A stretch of DNA of 64,000 nucleotides from Fragilaria crotonensis (taxonomy: Eukaryota; Bacillariophyta; Fragilariophyceae; Fragilariales; Fragilariaceae), in contig JAKSYS010000881.1 of NCBI GenBank assembly GCA_022925895.1, forward strand, positions 248,001-312,000, given 5' to 3'. Shown here one piece after another: positions 52,808 to 63,929 of this stretch. Every line of letters starts with the position of its first letter. Position 1 is the stretch's first letter. The notes beneath the pieces are model-generated. The model was given only the letters and a program-made list of their open reading frames with translations. It did no database searches and was not told the origin of the DNA. Position numbers and translations under genes: made by a program.

Positions 52808-53761
52808 CTAATAACCACCACTGCCCATCGATTCTGTCAGCTTGAAATGAAAGTAATCTTTCGTTGTTCGATGATCATATCGTTGCGGCGTGTCTTCCGT
52901 CACAAATTTCTCCATCGGTCGCACAGACGCGTCCATACCAAAGTATGTAAAGACAGCAGTACTGAATCGTTCTTGGGTGGACTCTGTCACGACGCGATGC
53001 ATGGCCGATCGATAATGATCGTTGGTCAGGTGCGCAATTTGATCTCCAGAATTGATGATCAAACATCCATCCTTGGGTGGCACAGGCAGCCACGTGTCGC
53101 CCATTTGGATCTGCAATCCAGGTGTGCGGTCGGTGGCCAGAATCGTAAAGGAACCCCAGTCAGTATGGGCGCCAGCACCAAACTTACCAGCCTCTGGATT
53201 GGAAATGTCGCCAGCGTATCGCATCTGTTTGAGAACCATGAATGGTTGCTTGCCCAACGCAGTTCGTGTTTCGGAATCAAGGTCAAGACAGTCAAAGAGG
53301 AGGCTGTTGAGTTGCAGATTTAGCTTGTATGCAGCGGAGGCATAGGCTTTTGTAATCTCAGAATGGTCGGGAACATTTGGAGTAAAATTCTTGCTCCCCG
53401 CAAAAACATCATCAGGGTTTGTCGGTTCCGCCGTGTCAGCATTTGTAATGAGATTGTTGTTGGTCATCATAAACTGCTCCTTCGTATCACCAGTGTGTTG
53501 GACATTGCCATCAGGATCAAGATGCTGAACTCCCGAACCAACGTATCCTATGTCAAGTTCCGCATCAAATGGCATGGAACGCTTCTCTTCGAGTGGCAGG
53601 TCAAAAATGTCAGCAGCGACTTGGAACTGTCTTGCCAGGAGTGATTCATCAATTCCATGATTCTTGATATAAAAGAAACCGAAACGTCGCAAGGCCATGT
53701 CAACAGTTGCGACCGCTACCTCACGGCTTCCGCCAAGGTCAACAATAGGGACGTGTTCCAT
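52808..53761 (-). CDS. 2-oxoglutarate/Fe(II)-dependent dioxygenase (isopenicillin N synthase-like)
   Basis: 317 residues, intact. The N-terminal DIOX_N region starts PIVDLGGSREVAVATVD and includes RRFGFFYIKNHGI. The jelly-roll core has iron ligands His199 and Asp201 (GAHTDWGSFTILATD) and His255 (AMHRVV), and the 2-oxoglutarate anchor Arg265-x-Ser267 (RFSTAVF). GLQIQMGDTWLPVPP and IINSGDQIAHLTNDHY complete the family blocks. Members oxidise small molecules such as gibberellins, flavonoids or amino-acid derivatives, and the substrate here cannot be told. No targeting peptide is seen, so it is probably cytosolic. The gene converges with eIF3e. Confidence 0.9.
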   Translation of the reverse strand: MEHVPIVDLGGSREVAVATVDMALRRFGFFYIKNHGIDESLLARQFQVAADIFDLPLEEKRSMPFDAELDIGYVGSGVQHLDPDGNVQHTGDTKEQFMMTNNNLITNADTAEPTNPDDVFAGSKNFTPNVPDHSEITKAYASAAYKLNLQLNSLLFDCLDLDSETRTALGKQPFMVLKQMRYAGDISNPEAGKFGAGAHTDWGSFTILATDRTPGLQIQMGDTWLPVPPKDGCLIINSGDQIAHLTNDHYRSAMHRVVTESTQERFSTAVFTYFGMDASVRPMEKFVTEDTPQRYDHRTTKDYFHFKLTESMGSGGY

Positions 53762-54343
53762 TTTGCTATTGTCCTGTTGTATAACAGTTCATGTGCACGT
53801 GGGGTGTTGGATGCAGGCACACCTGACGATCCTTGCTGTCAAGGATCTTGCACTTGTTGCCGATCGTAGCAAACGAAGAAATGTTCTTTGCGGAAGTGCC
53901 CAAGGCGACAGTACAAGTATCGTTGCATTGCCGAATGGAAGACAGTGCGTACAGTGGCTTATCGTACAATACAAGGTCTTGCTACTGGTACTGTACCTGG
54001 TATGATACAGGTACGATGTAAAGTCAGCGTACTGGTACCGGTAGTACCAGGAACTGAATTTCATACTAACCACATACAAGCACTACTACTGTAGATCACC
54101 GTGTTCACTGCTACAACCGCGATCCGATCATGTGTGTAACGTGATGAGCCAAACGTGCAAATGTTCTGTTTCCAAATTCCAACTTCCGATATTGAGCGAT
54201 GACGAAGACATTTCCGAGGCGACGAAAACAAACAACGATGGAAGACATAAACACCTTGCATTGTTCAGCTGAATCAATTTAACATACCACCGCACTATTG
54301 TTCACAACGGCACCACACAATTCAACATCCTGTCTCGCCCATC
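53762..54343. other. Divergent spacer, palindrome-rich
   Basis: 53970-54095 holds GTACTGTACCTGGTATGATAC and GTACTGGTACCGGTAGTACC words. No gene. Confidence 0.5.
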
Positions 54344-55188
54344 ATGTTCTCAGCATCCATTCGTCAACGACTGCCGCTCTCGCGGTCGCAGACCAGTCAA
54401 CCATTCTCATTCTCCACTCGCCGTAGACGTCGTGATCCATCCACTCACAAAAACGTATCCTTCTTGCGTCGCGCCTGGGATGCCTACGCCGATAGTCTAC
54501 AACGACGACCATTGCCAACCAAATGTTGTGCAACGGCACTCATTTTCTTCCTGTCGGATTCGATGACACAATACATTTCTCACATTCAGCACCAGCATGG
54601 TGCACATAGTATCAGTAATGATGTATTTGTGTGGGATGTATGGAGAGCCTTGAGTGGAGCCATCTTTGGGATCATGGCGACGACGTACCTACATAATTGG
54701 TGGAAAGGACTGGAGCTCGTCTGTGAACGCATCATGCCTTCGACACGATCCAAATTGGCACACACGTTCGTCAAAGTTATCATTGATCAAGGTTTAGGCG
54801 CTCCCATGTACATTTTCGCCTATTATACCATTACCAATTTTTTACTCTTGGTTGGTGAAAGTCAAGTGTCCCCGCACGAGGCGTGGATCGAGAGCACGAC
54901 CAAGGCAAGTGCCATGTGGTGGACTACGATGCAACGGCATTGGAGACTTTGGCCCATTGTCCATTTCTTCAACTTTTACTACGTGCCGCTGCAACATAGA
55001 GTGTTGATACAGAATCTCGTTCTTGTTGGTTGGTCAGGATGTGAGTATTACGGTTAGCCGGGACATGTCAAGGTGGACCCCATTGAAATGTCATCTTTTC
55101 TCACGAGTGCCGGCTCTCCTTTTCTCCGGCAGATTTATCGCATCTCAACCACGGAGGTTTGCTAATCCCCACGATTGCATCAAAGTGA
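54344..55188 (+). CDS. Mpv17/PMP22 family membrane protein
   Basis: Exon 1, 54344-55040, and exon 2, 55133-55188, are joined over a 92-bp GTGAGT...GGCAG intron, for 250 residues. The join rebuilds the family ending WSGYLSHLN, so the stop read at 55055 in exon 1 lies inside the intron. Other family marks are PTKCCATALIFFLSDSMTQ, DVWRALSGAIFGI, IDQGLGAPMYIFAYY and the WPIVHFFNFYYVPLQHRV block. Four hydrophobic segments are present. The Arg/Ser-rich N-terminus (SIRQRLPLSRSQTSQPFSFS) suggests a mitochondrial presequence. Relatives sit in the mitochondrial inner membrane or peroxisomes and are linked to nucleotide supply and ROS. Confidence 0.9.
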
Positions 55189-55978
55189 CTGGCCAGGGGG
55201 AAAGCTATCTTGATTTTTTTCAAATCCAATCACAACGATTTGGAGACGACGAAGTGCATTCACCAAGCGAGGGAAGTAATCTGTCTTTCTGTCCCATTTA
55301 CTGCATTCCTTGTAGGTAATTAAGAAGCGAGGATTATGTAAGATTGGACCATACACATACTGCCCTTCTTTAACGTGTTTGCAGTTAGCATTGTCTGCAA
55401 CAGGGCCAAGGACTAAGTCATGACCCTGGTGTGGTGCCAGCCTGTAATTGCCATTTGATTCTCATGCTTCGTTGCTGTACCGACTTGTACGCGAACATTA
55501 GTGTGACTGACTTGCAACAATGCAACAAGCGCAGATTTTTTTGCTACAAGGACCTCCATCCGCCGATACGCCATCGAAGGAGAAAAACACGATCCGAGTG
55601 ATGCGATTATGGATGACGTCGAATCGAAACGCATGACATAATTTTCCAAAATCGCCAGCCGTCCACACAGGTCCAGTCCGTCATTCGTGTTTTGCGTTTA
55701 CCCATAATATATTTAAGAAGTGAGAGCGAGCAACTCCAGCATGGTGTCACACTCAGAATTCGCCATTCCCTCTAATTACTCCATTTACATACACTCCATT
55801 CTGTTGCCTCTCCCACAGAGTGCATTGTACTTGCACCTCATTCTGGAAACTCGCTTTGCAGCACCACACAAAAACTCTTGACGCCTCGCTCTCAAAACGC
55901 ATGTGTGTGGATGTGTGCGTGTATTGACATCTGAAACAATTGAAACTAAATTCGTTGGCACACTTTTAACTTGCTTGG
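55189..55978. other. Intergenic, nothing recognised
   Basis: No frame or RNA gene supported. It includes the promoter of the BTB gene. Confidence 0.5.
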
Positions 55979-57238
55979 ATGACGAGCATTCCCAAAGAAA
56001 CGACATTACAGGAAGCGATTCAAAGGTTGCTGACGGATTCAAGAATCGCCGATGTCGAGATTGAGGGTGCGGATGGCGTACGACTCCCGGGATGTCGGGC
56101 ACTGCTGGCAGCTCGATCCGAAGTGTTTGAACGGATGCTGTTGGGACAATTCTCTGAATCCACAGAGACTGTTGTCAAGGTCGGATATCCGGGAAATGTT
56201 TTGAAGAAAGTAGTTCGATATTGTTACACTGACGATGTGGATCTCAATGATACTGACGATCGCGGAACCAAGGAATTTATCCACCAGCTCTTGCTTTTGG
56301 CGGATGCAGCGAATTACTTTGAGTTGTCTCAACTTCGGCATCGCATCATCGAGAGGGCGAAGGTCCTGTTGAGCGAGCATCCTGAAGCGTCGTTTTGCTA
56401 CCTTGAAGAAGCCAAGTGCGTGGGTTGCACAGAGGTCTTACAGGAAGCTCTCAATACCATCCAATCGCACCTTGCAAATCTTCTCTCGTCATCTGTAGAT
56501 TCAATTCGAGATCTTTCTCCATTATCCTTGATGGAAGTGCTAGAAGATACTCACTCGGCATCGGAGGAACGATTGTTGTATCAAGTGTTGGAAGTCTGGG
56601 CCAATGATGAGCACAGATCGGCAGATCGAAAGAAGATTGTCCGCGAACAACTGTCGAAGCTCATTCGCCTCGATTTGATTCCTGCATCTATTCTGGAGCG
56701 ACAAGTGGCAAATGGTGGTCTGGTGGACGAGCGTGATATATTCCTTGCCTACAAGGAACAAGCGAAGCAGGCTGAGAAGAAAATGGAACTATTGCACTCA
56801 CGGTCATGTCGTCGTTGGAAGGGCTCGAAGAGCTCTGTGTTTCAGTTCGAGTCGGAGAAGGAGACAGTTGAGTTTCTGGCATCCGAACGCCTTTCGTCCG
56901 GTATCTATCAATGGACAATTGTGGTAGAAAATCTGACGGAAAACATGTTTGTCGGAGTCGAGGGAGGCAAACATGACTTTTGGCTAGGGTACAATGGTGT
57001 TCGGTGGCGTGACAAGTTCCACAATGGACAAGGTAATTTGGGATTCCGATGTAAATCGGTTGTCGTAATGACTCTAGATCTGACCCGAGGTGGAACCCTC
57101 ATAGCAACAGTGGACGACTCAGAACCGGAAGTTTTGTTTTCGAAAATGGTGACCGCCGATGATACGAGTTTTGTCCCAGCTGTCTGCATTAAGAAGTCAG
57201 GATCTGTGCGATTTGTCGGCCTTCGCAAATTAGCGTAA
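55979..57238 (+). CDS. BTB-BACK protein with C-terminal SPRY-like domain
   Basis: 419 residues, intact. The BTB/POZ domain (about 15-125) includes SRIADVEIEGADGVRLPGCR, LLAARSEVFERMLLGQFSES and YCYTDDVDL. A helical BACK-like region (about 130-265) follows with EERLLYQVLEVWANDEH. The C-terminal third (about 280-419) has SSGIYQWTIVVENLTENMFVG, DFWLGYNGVRWRD and GTLIATVDDSE, strands of a SPRY/B30.2-like sandwich. BTB-BACK proteins often serve as Cullin-3 substrate adaptors, the C-terminal domain choosing the target, so a ubiquitin-ligase role is likely but not shown. The ATG in TTGGATGACG at 55979 is the first Met in frame. Confidence 0.85.
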   Translation: MTSIPKETTLQEAIQRLLTDSRIADVEIEGADGVRLPGCRALLAARSEVFERMLLGQFSESTETVVKVGYPGNVLKKVVRYCYTDDVDLNDTDDRGTKEFIHQLLLLADAANYFELSQLRHRIIERAKVLLSEHPEASFCYLEEAKCVGCTEVLQEALNTIQSHLANLLSSSVDSIRDLSPLSLMEVLEDTHSASEERLLYQVLEVWANDEHRSADRKKIVREQLSKLIRLDLIPASILERQVANGGLVDERDIFLAYKEQAKQAEKKMELLHSRSCRRWKGSKSSVFQFESEKETVEFLASERLSSGIYQWTIVVENLTENMFVGVEGGKHDFWLGYNGVRWRDKFHNGQGNLGFRCKSVVVMTLDLTRGGTLIATVDDSEPEVLFSKMVTADDTSFVPAVCIKKSGSVRFVGLRKLA

Positions 57239-57440
57239 GGGAGGATCGTGGCTAAACAACACAACACGAAAATGAGCTATAAAGGCAGCATGCACAAAAA
57301 ATTTCCTGTAGATTATTAACCGTTGAAAGTCGTTTTGCTAACTCGATCCGCAGTGAACTCCATAAGCACCTTTGAATTCTTCTTGAAGTGAATACACTTA
57401 TCGCGAGGCCATAAAAGATGTGCCACGATGGTATCGCTCA

Positions 57441-58391
57441 TCATTTGCCAATTATTTCCTGAAATCGAGCGCGAACTTCCTTGTCCTCGTGCTGGATCAG
57501 ACGGTCATAGTCCAAGAGATTCCAAACGAATTCCAATGGCTGACTACCAGGAACATGCGATTCATAGGACAAGCGTCCCAAACACGTGTAGGGATGATAG
57601 GTCTTTGCCTGTCGATTGTAGTGACGGCACCAAAGAACAATTCCACTTCCATCGTCAATTTTGGTTTCCGTTGCGTCGGGAGTCGAATTCTTTCTGGACT
57701 GATGTCCAATGCGGATTAGCTTTTGAATAACGGACGTGTCGTCGTGCATTTGAGAGCCCCCAAACCATGTTAGTTGACGACCATTCTTTGGGAAATCATT
57801 GACAACATCGCGCTTGCCTTCATTGCCAATATTGACCCACAGGTATATTGCATCATTTCCCCATTCTTGGACACCGCTGTACTTGTTGAAAGATGCGTTG
57901 ACTCCTCCCAAGGTGGTTTGAATGACGCAGGCTTTTCCGGTCTTTGCCATGGTGCGGCCCAAGAACTTGTTGGTCGTTTCCGACACCGAGATTTCAATGC
58001 GACGCACGGAATTGGCGGCAAACACATACGTTGATGCAGAGCGTTTGGTTTTAGTGCGTGTTTGTTCCGTCGGGGAATCTTCTGGCATCAGGCGTTTTCG
58101 GGATGGAAGAACGCTGTCGACATCGATGGTTTCGAGTGAAACCAGCAACGGTTCTTCTTGGTCAGGATTCGGGGGTCGATTTCGCATCGATCGGCGAGTT
58201 GGTTGTCGCTTCTCCAATTGTCTGTTTGAAGTCGACGTTTTCGATCCAGTCTCCGCACGACGTGCTAGGTTGATAATTTGAGGAGGTGTCTTCAACAGTC
58301 CCAATTCCTTCAATTTGTCATTGTTTCGGGCAATTTTGGCAGCACGAAGTGCTAGATAGGGATTCTCGTCAACAATTTCGGGAGTATTCAT
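57441..58391 (-). CDS. Basic, probably nuclear protein with an uncharacterised C-terminal domain
   Basis: 316 residues, intact. The N-terminus NPYLALRAAKIARNNDKLKE followed by LGLL and a Lys/Arg-rich linker resembles plant and algal DNA-binding proteins with a short RxxNxxxLxxLGL helix. The C-terminal 170 residues form one domain: NDAIYLWVNIGNEG, RQLTWFGGSQMHDDTSVIQK, GIVLWCRHYN, YTCLGRLSYESHVPGSQP and FVWNLLDYDRL. Similar WF / GRL / WxLLDYD blocks occur in the C-terminal domains of some DUF3427-type helicases and restriction-linked proteins, as far as I recall. No catalytic residues are obvious. Function unknown; a chromatin or nucleic-acid binding role is plausible. Confidence 0.6.
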   Translation of the reverse strand: MNTPEIVDENPYLALRAAKIARNNDKLKELGLLKTPPQIINLARRAETGSKTSTSNRQLEKRQPTRRSMRNRPPNPDQEEPLLVSLETIDVDSVLPSRKRLMPEDSPTEQTRTKTKRSASTYVFAANSVRRIEISVSETTNKFLGRTMAKTGKACVIQTTLGGVNASFNKYSGVQEWGNDAIYLWVNIGNEGKRDVVNDFPKNGRQLTWFGGSQMHDDTSVIQKLIRIGHQSRKNSTPDATETKIDDGSGIVLWCRHYNRQAKTYHPYTCLGRLSYESHVPGSQPLEFVWNLLDYDRLIQHEDKEVRARFQEIIGK

Positions 58392-59494
58392 CGTGGACGA
58401 TCGAAACTCCTCCTCACGAGACAGATCCGATGAGAGAGGGCTATTTGATGGTTTTGAAGTTCTTTTCGATATGCACCTCGTACACGCAATCTCTAAAGAA
58501 AATCAACAGGTTGTGCCTCCTGCGAACATGGCACTTCGGGCAGTGACTCAGTTCATCACATGTCATTGCAAAATGCGATGTTACGAACATAATTGCAACG
58601 AAGGATGCCGCTTATCGCTTACTGTACAGTCCTTTCGGTACATGTAGATGATATCAACCGGTACATTTATATCATACCAGGTACTAGTACCAATACATAC
58701 GTTTGGCTGTACGACTGTACTAAGGAGACTATGGTCGTCTCGTACCGGTACTGTACTGTGGTGGAACTTCTGCTCCCGATTCCACAGTACATTCCTGTAC
58801 TCCAGTAGCGTGAGGACGACCATATAAATGACAGAATACGTATGTATGAACAATTGTACCGAGTCTCATCGAGAGGAGTATGACGTATGACGTATGCATA
58901 GACAAATAGACCAGAACACTTACATATGCATACAGTCCGATAGATTTACGTACTGTACACGACTACCGTAGTAGCAGCACAGTAATAAATGCTTCAGTCT
59001 TGATTCTTGAGTGACAAGACTCCAGTACAGATTGGAGTAGAAGTCTATTAGCGTCTACTTGTACTGCATTCGCCTCCAGTTGTTCCTCCTGTTACGTCAG
59101 CATCGACCTGACCGCGACGAAATCTTGACATCAACGTTCGTTTAACATTCAAGTTGTGACGGAGGTCTGCCTGGCTCAACGAATCAATTGTGTTCCGCAC
59201 ATGCGATTTTCGAACTGCGAACTGCTACGGTGCATACGTGCATGCAATGAACGTATTCAGAGTAGGTCTACTTGTATACTCGCTGGCGACTCGCGACGTG
59301 CAGTTGCAGCTTGCAGCGCATAATTTTTTCTTCCTCACCCCCTTTGTTCTGTCGTGTTCCGGTACAACTGATTTAAGACAATCAAGTCAGCAAGTGCCTT
59401 TTACCACCATCACGCACCCCACACGGACAAGCCCATTTGTTGAGAACATTTTGACTTTACATCGACTACTCTAGACTCTAGTACCCTCTACAAC
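58392..59494. other. Intergenic, palindrome-rich
   Basis: 58620-58810 is a run of GTAC-type words (GTACCGGTACTGTACTGTGG near 58742, GTACTAGTACCAATACATACG near 58681). It also holds a TATGACGTATGACGTATGCATA repeat near 58878. No gene supported. Confidence 0.5.
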
Positions 59495-60670
59495 ATGAAT
59501 AGATCGATTCGACGAAATCCAGCGTTGCTGGTCTTGGTCCTGGTCACCATGACCATGGAAGCGAGCGCCCTTTATCCTCCCAAAGAGATGACAGCAATTC
59601 CAGCGTCTCCGAGTAAGGCAGACAACCAACCAGCTTTCATCAACCGCCCTCCTCCTCCACCACCTATTCATTCATCGACCACTTCATCCATTCCTCTGGA
59701 ACAACTTCTCACCGGAAATGACGGGGGCGCTGTCATCAGTGGCAGCGACCCTGCTTCCTCCATCTCGCAAAAGGACTACAGCAATGCACTGATCAAAACG
59801 TTTTTGACCGTAACGTGTGCTTGTCTTTTTGGTGTTTTCTTAACTGTCACGAGAGGCAAAACCACTGGCTATGAATTCTTCTGCAGTTATTTGGTGGAAC
59901 AATCGCTTTCTATTGACAATATCTTTGTCTTTATCATGCTATTCGACTACTTCCAAGTTCCCTTGGAATCTCAGAGTCGCGTTTTGGCATGGGGCATTGG
60001 CGGAGCAATCGCCTTGCGAGGGATCATGATTATGGCCGGCGTCGCTGTCCTTCAACGCTTCAAGTCAGTCTTGCTGGGATTTGCTGCCATTTTGTTGGCG
60101 TCGTCATACAAACTTCTCACCGAATCGGCGCATGCTAAGGAAGAAGAGAACTTGAAGAATAATGGTGTCATGAGAATTGCATCCTTCCTTTTTCCTAATA
60201 CCTCTCATGAATTTCACGGACAAAAGTTTTTTGTGGAGCAAAATGGTCGGCGGTTCGCGACACCACTTCTTCTGTGTTTGGTCTGCGTCGAACTTTCTGA
60301 TTTTGTCTTTGCGGTGGACAGCATTCCTGCCGTGTTGGGAGTCACTCAAGACCCTTTGGTGGTATACAGCAGCAACATATTTGCCATTATGGCACTCCGA
60401 TCCCTCTACACTGTCGTTGCGAAAGCAGTTTCGGAATGGCACTACCTCAAGCCAGCAGTGGCGCTCGTGCTGGGATTTGTTGGGGTGAAAATGATACTTG
60501 AATACTTCCATGTGACGGTTGGTACTGATTTTAGTCTCGGGGTGATTTGCACCCTTTTGGGAGGTGGTGTGGGGTTGAGTGTTTGGGATAAGCGACGGAA
60601 AGAACAACTCCTTGCTCAGAGGCAGAATACGGTACCATTGGACAATGGAGCAGGTATCATCGCGCCTTGA
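59495..60670 (+). CDS. TerC-family integral membrane protein, plastid/thylakoid
   Basis: 391 residues. A signal peptide (PALLVLVLVTMTMEASA) is followed by a Pro-rich linker, so secretory entry and probably plastid delivery are predicted. The TerC domain (about 95-375) has eight or so hydrophobic segments. Its hallmark blocks are EQSLSIDNIFVFIMLFDYF and ELSDFVFAVDSIPAVLG, whose acidic residues (E, D, D) lie in membrane helices and probably bind metal, then SSNIFAIMALRSLY. The Arabidopsis plastid TerC (AtTerC/PDE149) is needed for thylakoid biogenesis and membrane protein insertion. Bacterial TerC exports metals such as Mn2+. A 12-bp hairpin follows the stop codon. Confidence 0.9.
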   Translation: MNRSIRRNPALLVLVLVTMTMEASALYPPKEMTAIPASPSKADNQPAFINRPPPPPPIHSSTTSSIPLEQLLTGNDGGAVISGSDPASSISQKDYSNALIKTFLTVTCACLFGVFLTVTRGKTTGYEFFCSYLVEQSLSIDNIFVFIMLFDYFQVPLESQSRVLAWGIGGAIALRGIMIMAGVAVLQRFKSVLLGFAAILLASSYKLLTESAHAKEEENLKNNGVMRIASFLFPNTSHEFHGQKFFVEQNGRRFATPLLLCLVCVELSDFVFAVDSIPAVLGVTQDPLVVYSSNIFAIMALRSLYTVVAKAVSEWHYLKPAVALVLGFVGVKMILEYFHVTVGTDFSLGVICTLLGGGVGLSVWDKRRKEQLLAQRQNTVPLDNGAGIIAP

Positions 60671-60689
60671 GTGCTGGATGAGTGTTGAC

Positions 60690-60718
60690 TCTTCCAAACA
60701 CTAAACGTGTTTGGAAGA
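60690..60718 (+). terminator. Perfect 12-bp stem-loop in TerC 3' UTR
   Basis: TCTTCCAAACAC pairs exactly with GTGTTTGGAAGA around a 5-nt TAAAC loop, 20 nt after the TerC stop codon. It may act in 3'-end formation or mRNA stability; a chance origin is unlikely for a perfect 12-bp stem, but the role is inference. Confidence 0.4.
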
Positions 60719-61055
60719 ACTTTATGAGTTGTTGTATTCGTCGTGCCAAGTTGGCTCGCCACTAAATCGAAACACATTAATGTATATTTGAACCCTTCTT
60801 AATCGAAAGTTCTCCTGATGGAGTGATTCGAATTCTGAACCGCATAGAGCAGTTGGTGCTTCGAACTCGCCTCTCCAAGTCTTGTCGTCTTTCCAACTAT
60901 TTGACGCAAACTAAACATAAGGCTACTTGAGCTCTGATAGAGTGAAAGGTGGCCAAATTTACATCAAAAAGATAATCGTCTCCCAATACGACATCAATGT
61001 CAAGTTCTACTACAGTGTTGTATCCACATGCGAAGCTATGGACATGAGTGTTTTT
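60719..61055. other. Intergenic, nothing recognised
   Basis: Convergent 3' flanks of TerC and ATG8. No feature. Confidence 0.5.
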
Positions 61056-61900
<845 letters not shown>

Positions 61901-62259
61901 TGTCAGTGGTTGATGATTACGTATACAGTTGTGTGTAGAAATAGGTTTGAAATAGAACACGGAACGTTTTGTGATGTTCGATAACGTTGGAGATACGGGA
62001 TACCGCATTTCCCTCTATACGACTGTATAGTCCGGGAACCATGACGTTCATGGAGTATCGCCACATTTCGACAGCCTTCGACACGATACGTGGAAGTTTT
62101 GATTCCTTCGATTCGTTTTCGAATCGTGCAGAGTGTGGAATTTTCTCTAATTACGCAATTTTTGGACCCGCATGTAAAATGACTGGGACTTCGCTTGCTG
62201 TTGGAAACGGAATGCCTCAACGATTCAAACTGGGGAGTAGAAATAATCCAGTCTGAGGA
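61901..62259. other. ATG8 upstream region
   Basis: Contains only opposed short frames; likely promoter of ATG8. No motif that I can name. Confidence 0.45.
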
Positions 62260-62440
62260 TTAAATCTTACACACTCAAGAGTCAAGTATTCCCCAACCCT
62301 TCCTTGAGTAGTCCAGAGTGTAACCCCCAACTCTAATAACACAACAAATTCTAACTCTTAACATATTATGCCTAACCCATTCTTTAGTCATCGAGAGTCC
62401 AGAGTGTAACCCTCCAGAAACAACACGTTACAGTCTACAT
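62260..62440. repeat. Short diverged direct repeat (AGTCCAGAGTGTAACCC)
   Basis: AGTCCAGAGTGTAACCC occurs at about 62311 and again at about 62397. Diverged CTAACTCT/CCAACTCT and CTCAAGAGTCAAGTATTCCCC-like blocks lie around it, as in two old copies of an ~86-bp unit. It sits just past the DGAT2 stop codon. Confidence 0.5.
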
Positions 62441-62452
62441 TTAACTTCCGCT

Positions 62453-63403
62453 CTAGAGAATCTCCAATTTCCGGTCGCCGTATCCCAGACGATCCTTGTG
62501 CGCCTCAAACACTTTGGTCAAAGCATCGACGAATGCTCCATGCGCCACATCCAGTTGCTCTGCGGTTGGACTATCGCAGGTTGGCTCAAAGATTAGGGGC
62601 TCGCCGAACACCACGGTAGTTTTCTGAGGCAACGGGCAAAAGGGAGACCAACCTAATCCGGCCGCAAAGGGTATGCAAATTTGCAAATTCTTGGTCAGCC
62701 ACATTCGCGGTCCTAGCAACACGTCGCTAGTGTAGTAATAGTCCGAAACCCCAAAGACATACATTGGAACTACCGGAACACCCTTTCGAATTGCCAATTT
62801 GATGAATCCTTTTCGATTCTTCAGATACACAATTTCACGACCAAATTTGGTTCGTATTTGTTCCGCTTCCCCTCCCGGAAGTACAAGGACGGATTCGCCA
62901 CGATGCAACGTGGCTTCCGCGACCTGTCGTCGGGCGTCTAGACATCCCGTCCACAGGGACACCTCTCGGATGAGTGGCAGTCGGAACAAAACGGTGGCCG
63001 CCAGTGTCTTGGGGGACACAGCTCGATGACCAAACATGCCATCGATGAGAACGCGGTAATCCGAATACACACCGTGGGGATGACAGGCGTACAAATATTG
63101 ACGCGTCGACGCGTGGGGAGGAAAGTTCACAAAGTCAAGTTGCAGTGTTCGCCGTACATGATTCAAGACGAAGAAATGTTGACTGAACCAAGGCCACGGG
63201 TTTCCGTTTTTCAGTTCCACTTTAGTGAGGAAGGTGTAAGATACGTAGGGTAATGCCAAGAATAGTCCGACTGTTCCAGGGTAAAGGAATGGACCCAATA
63301 GCATAACGAGGCCGCATACTATTGCAAAGAGAAAAAGGACATGAAAATAAAGAAAGTGGAGAACTTTGGATCGAAAGTCTGGCGCCGCGTTGACATCCCT
63401 CAT
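62453..63403 (-). CDS. DGAT2: Diacylglycerol O-acyltransferase 2 (DGAT2)
   Basis: 316 residues, intact. Two close N-terminal hydrophobic segments (about 15-60) form the ER hairpin. HPHG at 108-111 (CHPHGVYSDY) is the catalytic motif. VLVLPGGEAEQIRTKFG and LKNRKGFIKLAIRKGVPVVP are the following DGAT2 blocks, then FGVSDYYYT and a C-terminal VVFGEPL strand. It transfers an acyl group from acyl-CoA to diacylglycerol, the last step of triacylglycerol synthesis, in the ER. Diatoms have several DGAT2 copies, and HPHGVYSDY (rather than HPHGIMG) suggests a divergent clade, so a monoacylglycerol or wax acyltransferase role is possible. MRDVNAAPDF is the first Met and gives a family-typical length. Confidence 0.9.
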   Translation of the reverse strand: MRDVNAAPDFRSKVLHFLYFHVLFLFAIVCGLVMLLGPFLYPGTVGLFLALPYVSYTFLTKVELKNGNPWPWFSQHFFVLNHVRRTLQLDFVNFPPHASTRQYLYACHPHGVYSDYRVLIDGMFGHRAVSPKTLAATVLFRLPLIREVSLWTGCLDARRQVAEATLHRGESVLVLPGGEAEQIRTKFGREIVYLKNRKGFIKLAIRKGVPVVPMYVFGVSDYYYTSDVLLGPRMWLTKNLQICIPFAAGLGWSPFCPLPQKTTVVFGEPLIFEPTCDSPTAEQLDVAHGAFVDALTKVFEAHKDRLGYGDRKLEIL

Positions 63404-63929
63404 TCTCCTTTCAATAATCCAGGACGCCTTGGCTTCCCTTCTGACTGATTCTCGTGCGAAGGCACGGAATCGATGATGGTCACAGAATCAGTCTTGTCCT
63501 ACCACGATGATACTAGACTGCTTGTACAAGTACCTGGATGTGTTAAACGCGGACCCTCGGAACTGCGATGTGGCATGTCTGCATGTCCGTTGTCAGATGG
63601 TTTGTTGTTTATCGGCATAGCGTATACCGTGCCTGGTATCGTCTCGTACTGTAGTAAGGTGGATGAGGTGGAGGGTCGAAGGCGATATATGATGTGAACG
63701 ACGCTTGCATGTGCGCTTGACACGTCGTGAGAAAAAATGCATTGTGAGTTGTGAGTTGTGACGGAAGCAGTGACGTTGACAGAAGTTGAATCCTCACGTT
63801 CTGACCAATCAAACGACCCGTATCTTATTCCCAAGCCGTTTGATCGTATGTATGCCGTTGAATTAGTATCATTTGTACGCAGACGCCAAATTCTTATGTC
63901 ACACAAAAGAACAAACAGACCTTCGACTA
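63404..63929. other. DGAT2 upstream region, nothing recognised
   Basis: Short opposed frames only. A TTGTGAGTTGTGAGTTGTGA short repeat lies at 63743-63762. Confidence 0.45.

Noticed and set aside
55041-55057. Stop codon at 55055 as the real end of the Mpv17 protein
   Set aside because: The GTGAGT donor at 55041 and acceptor at 55131-55132 restore the family ending GYLSHLN, so the stop lies inside an intron.
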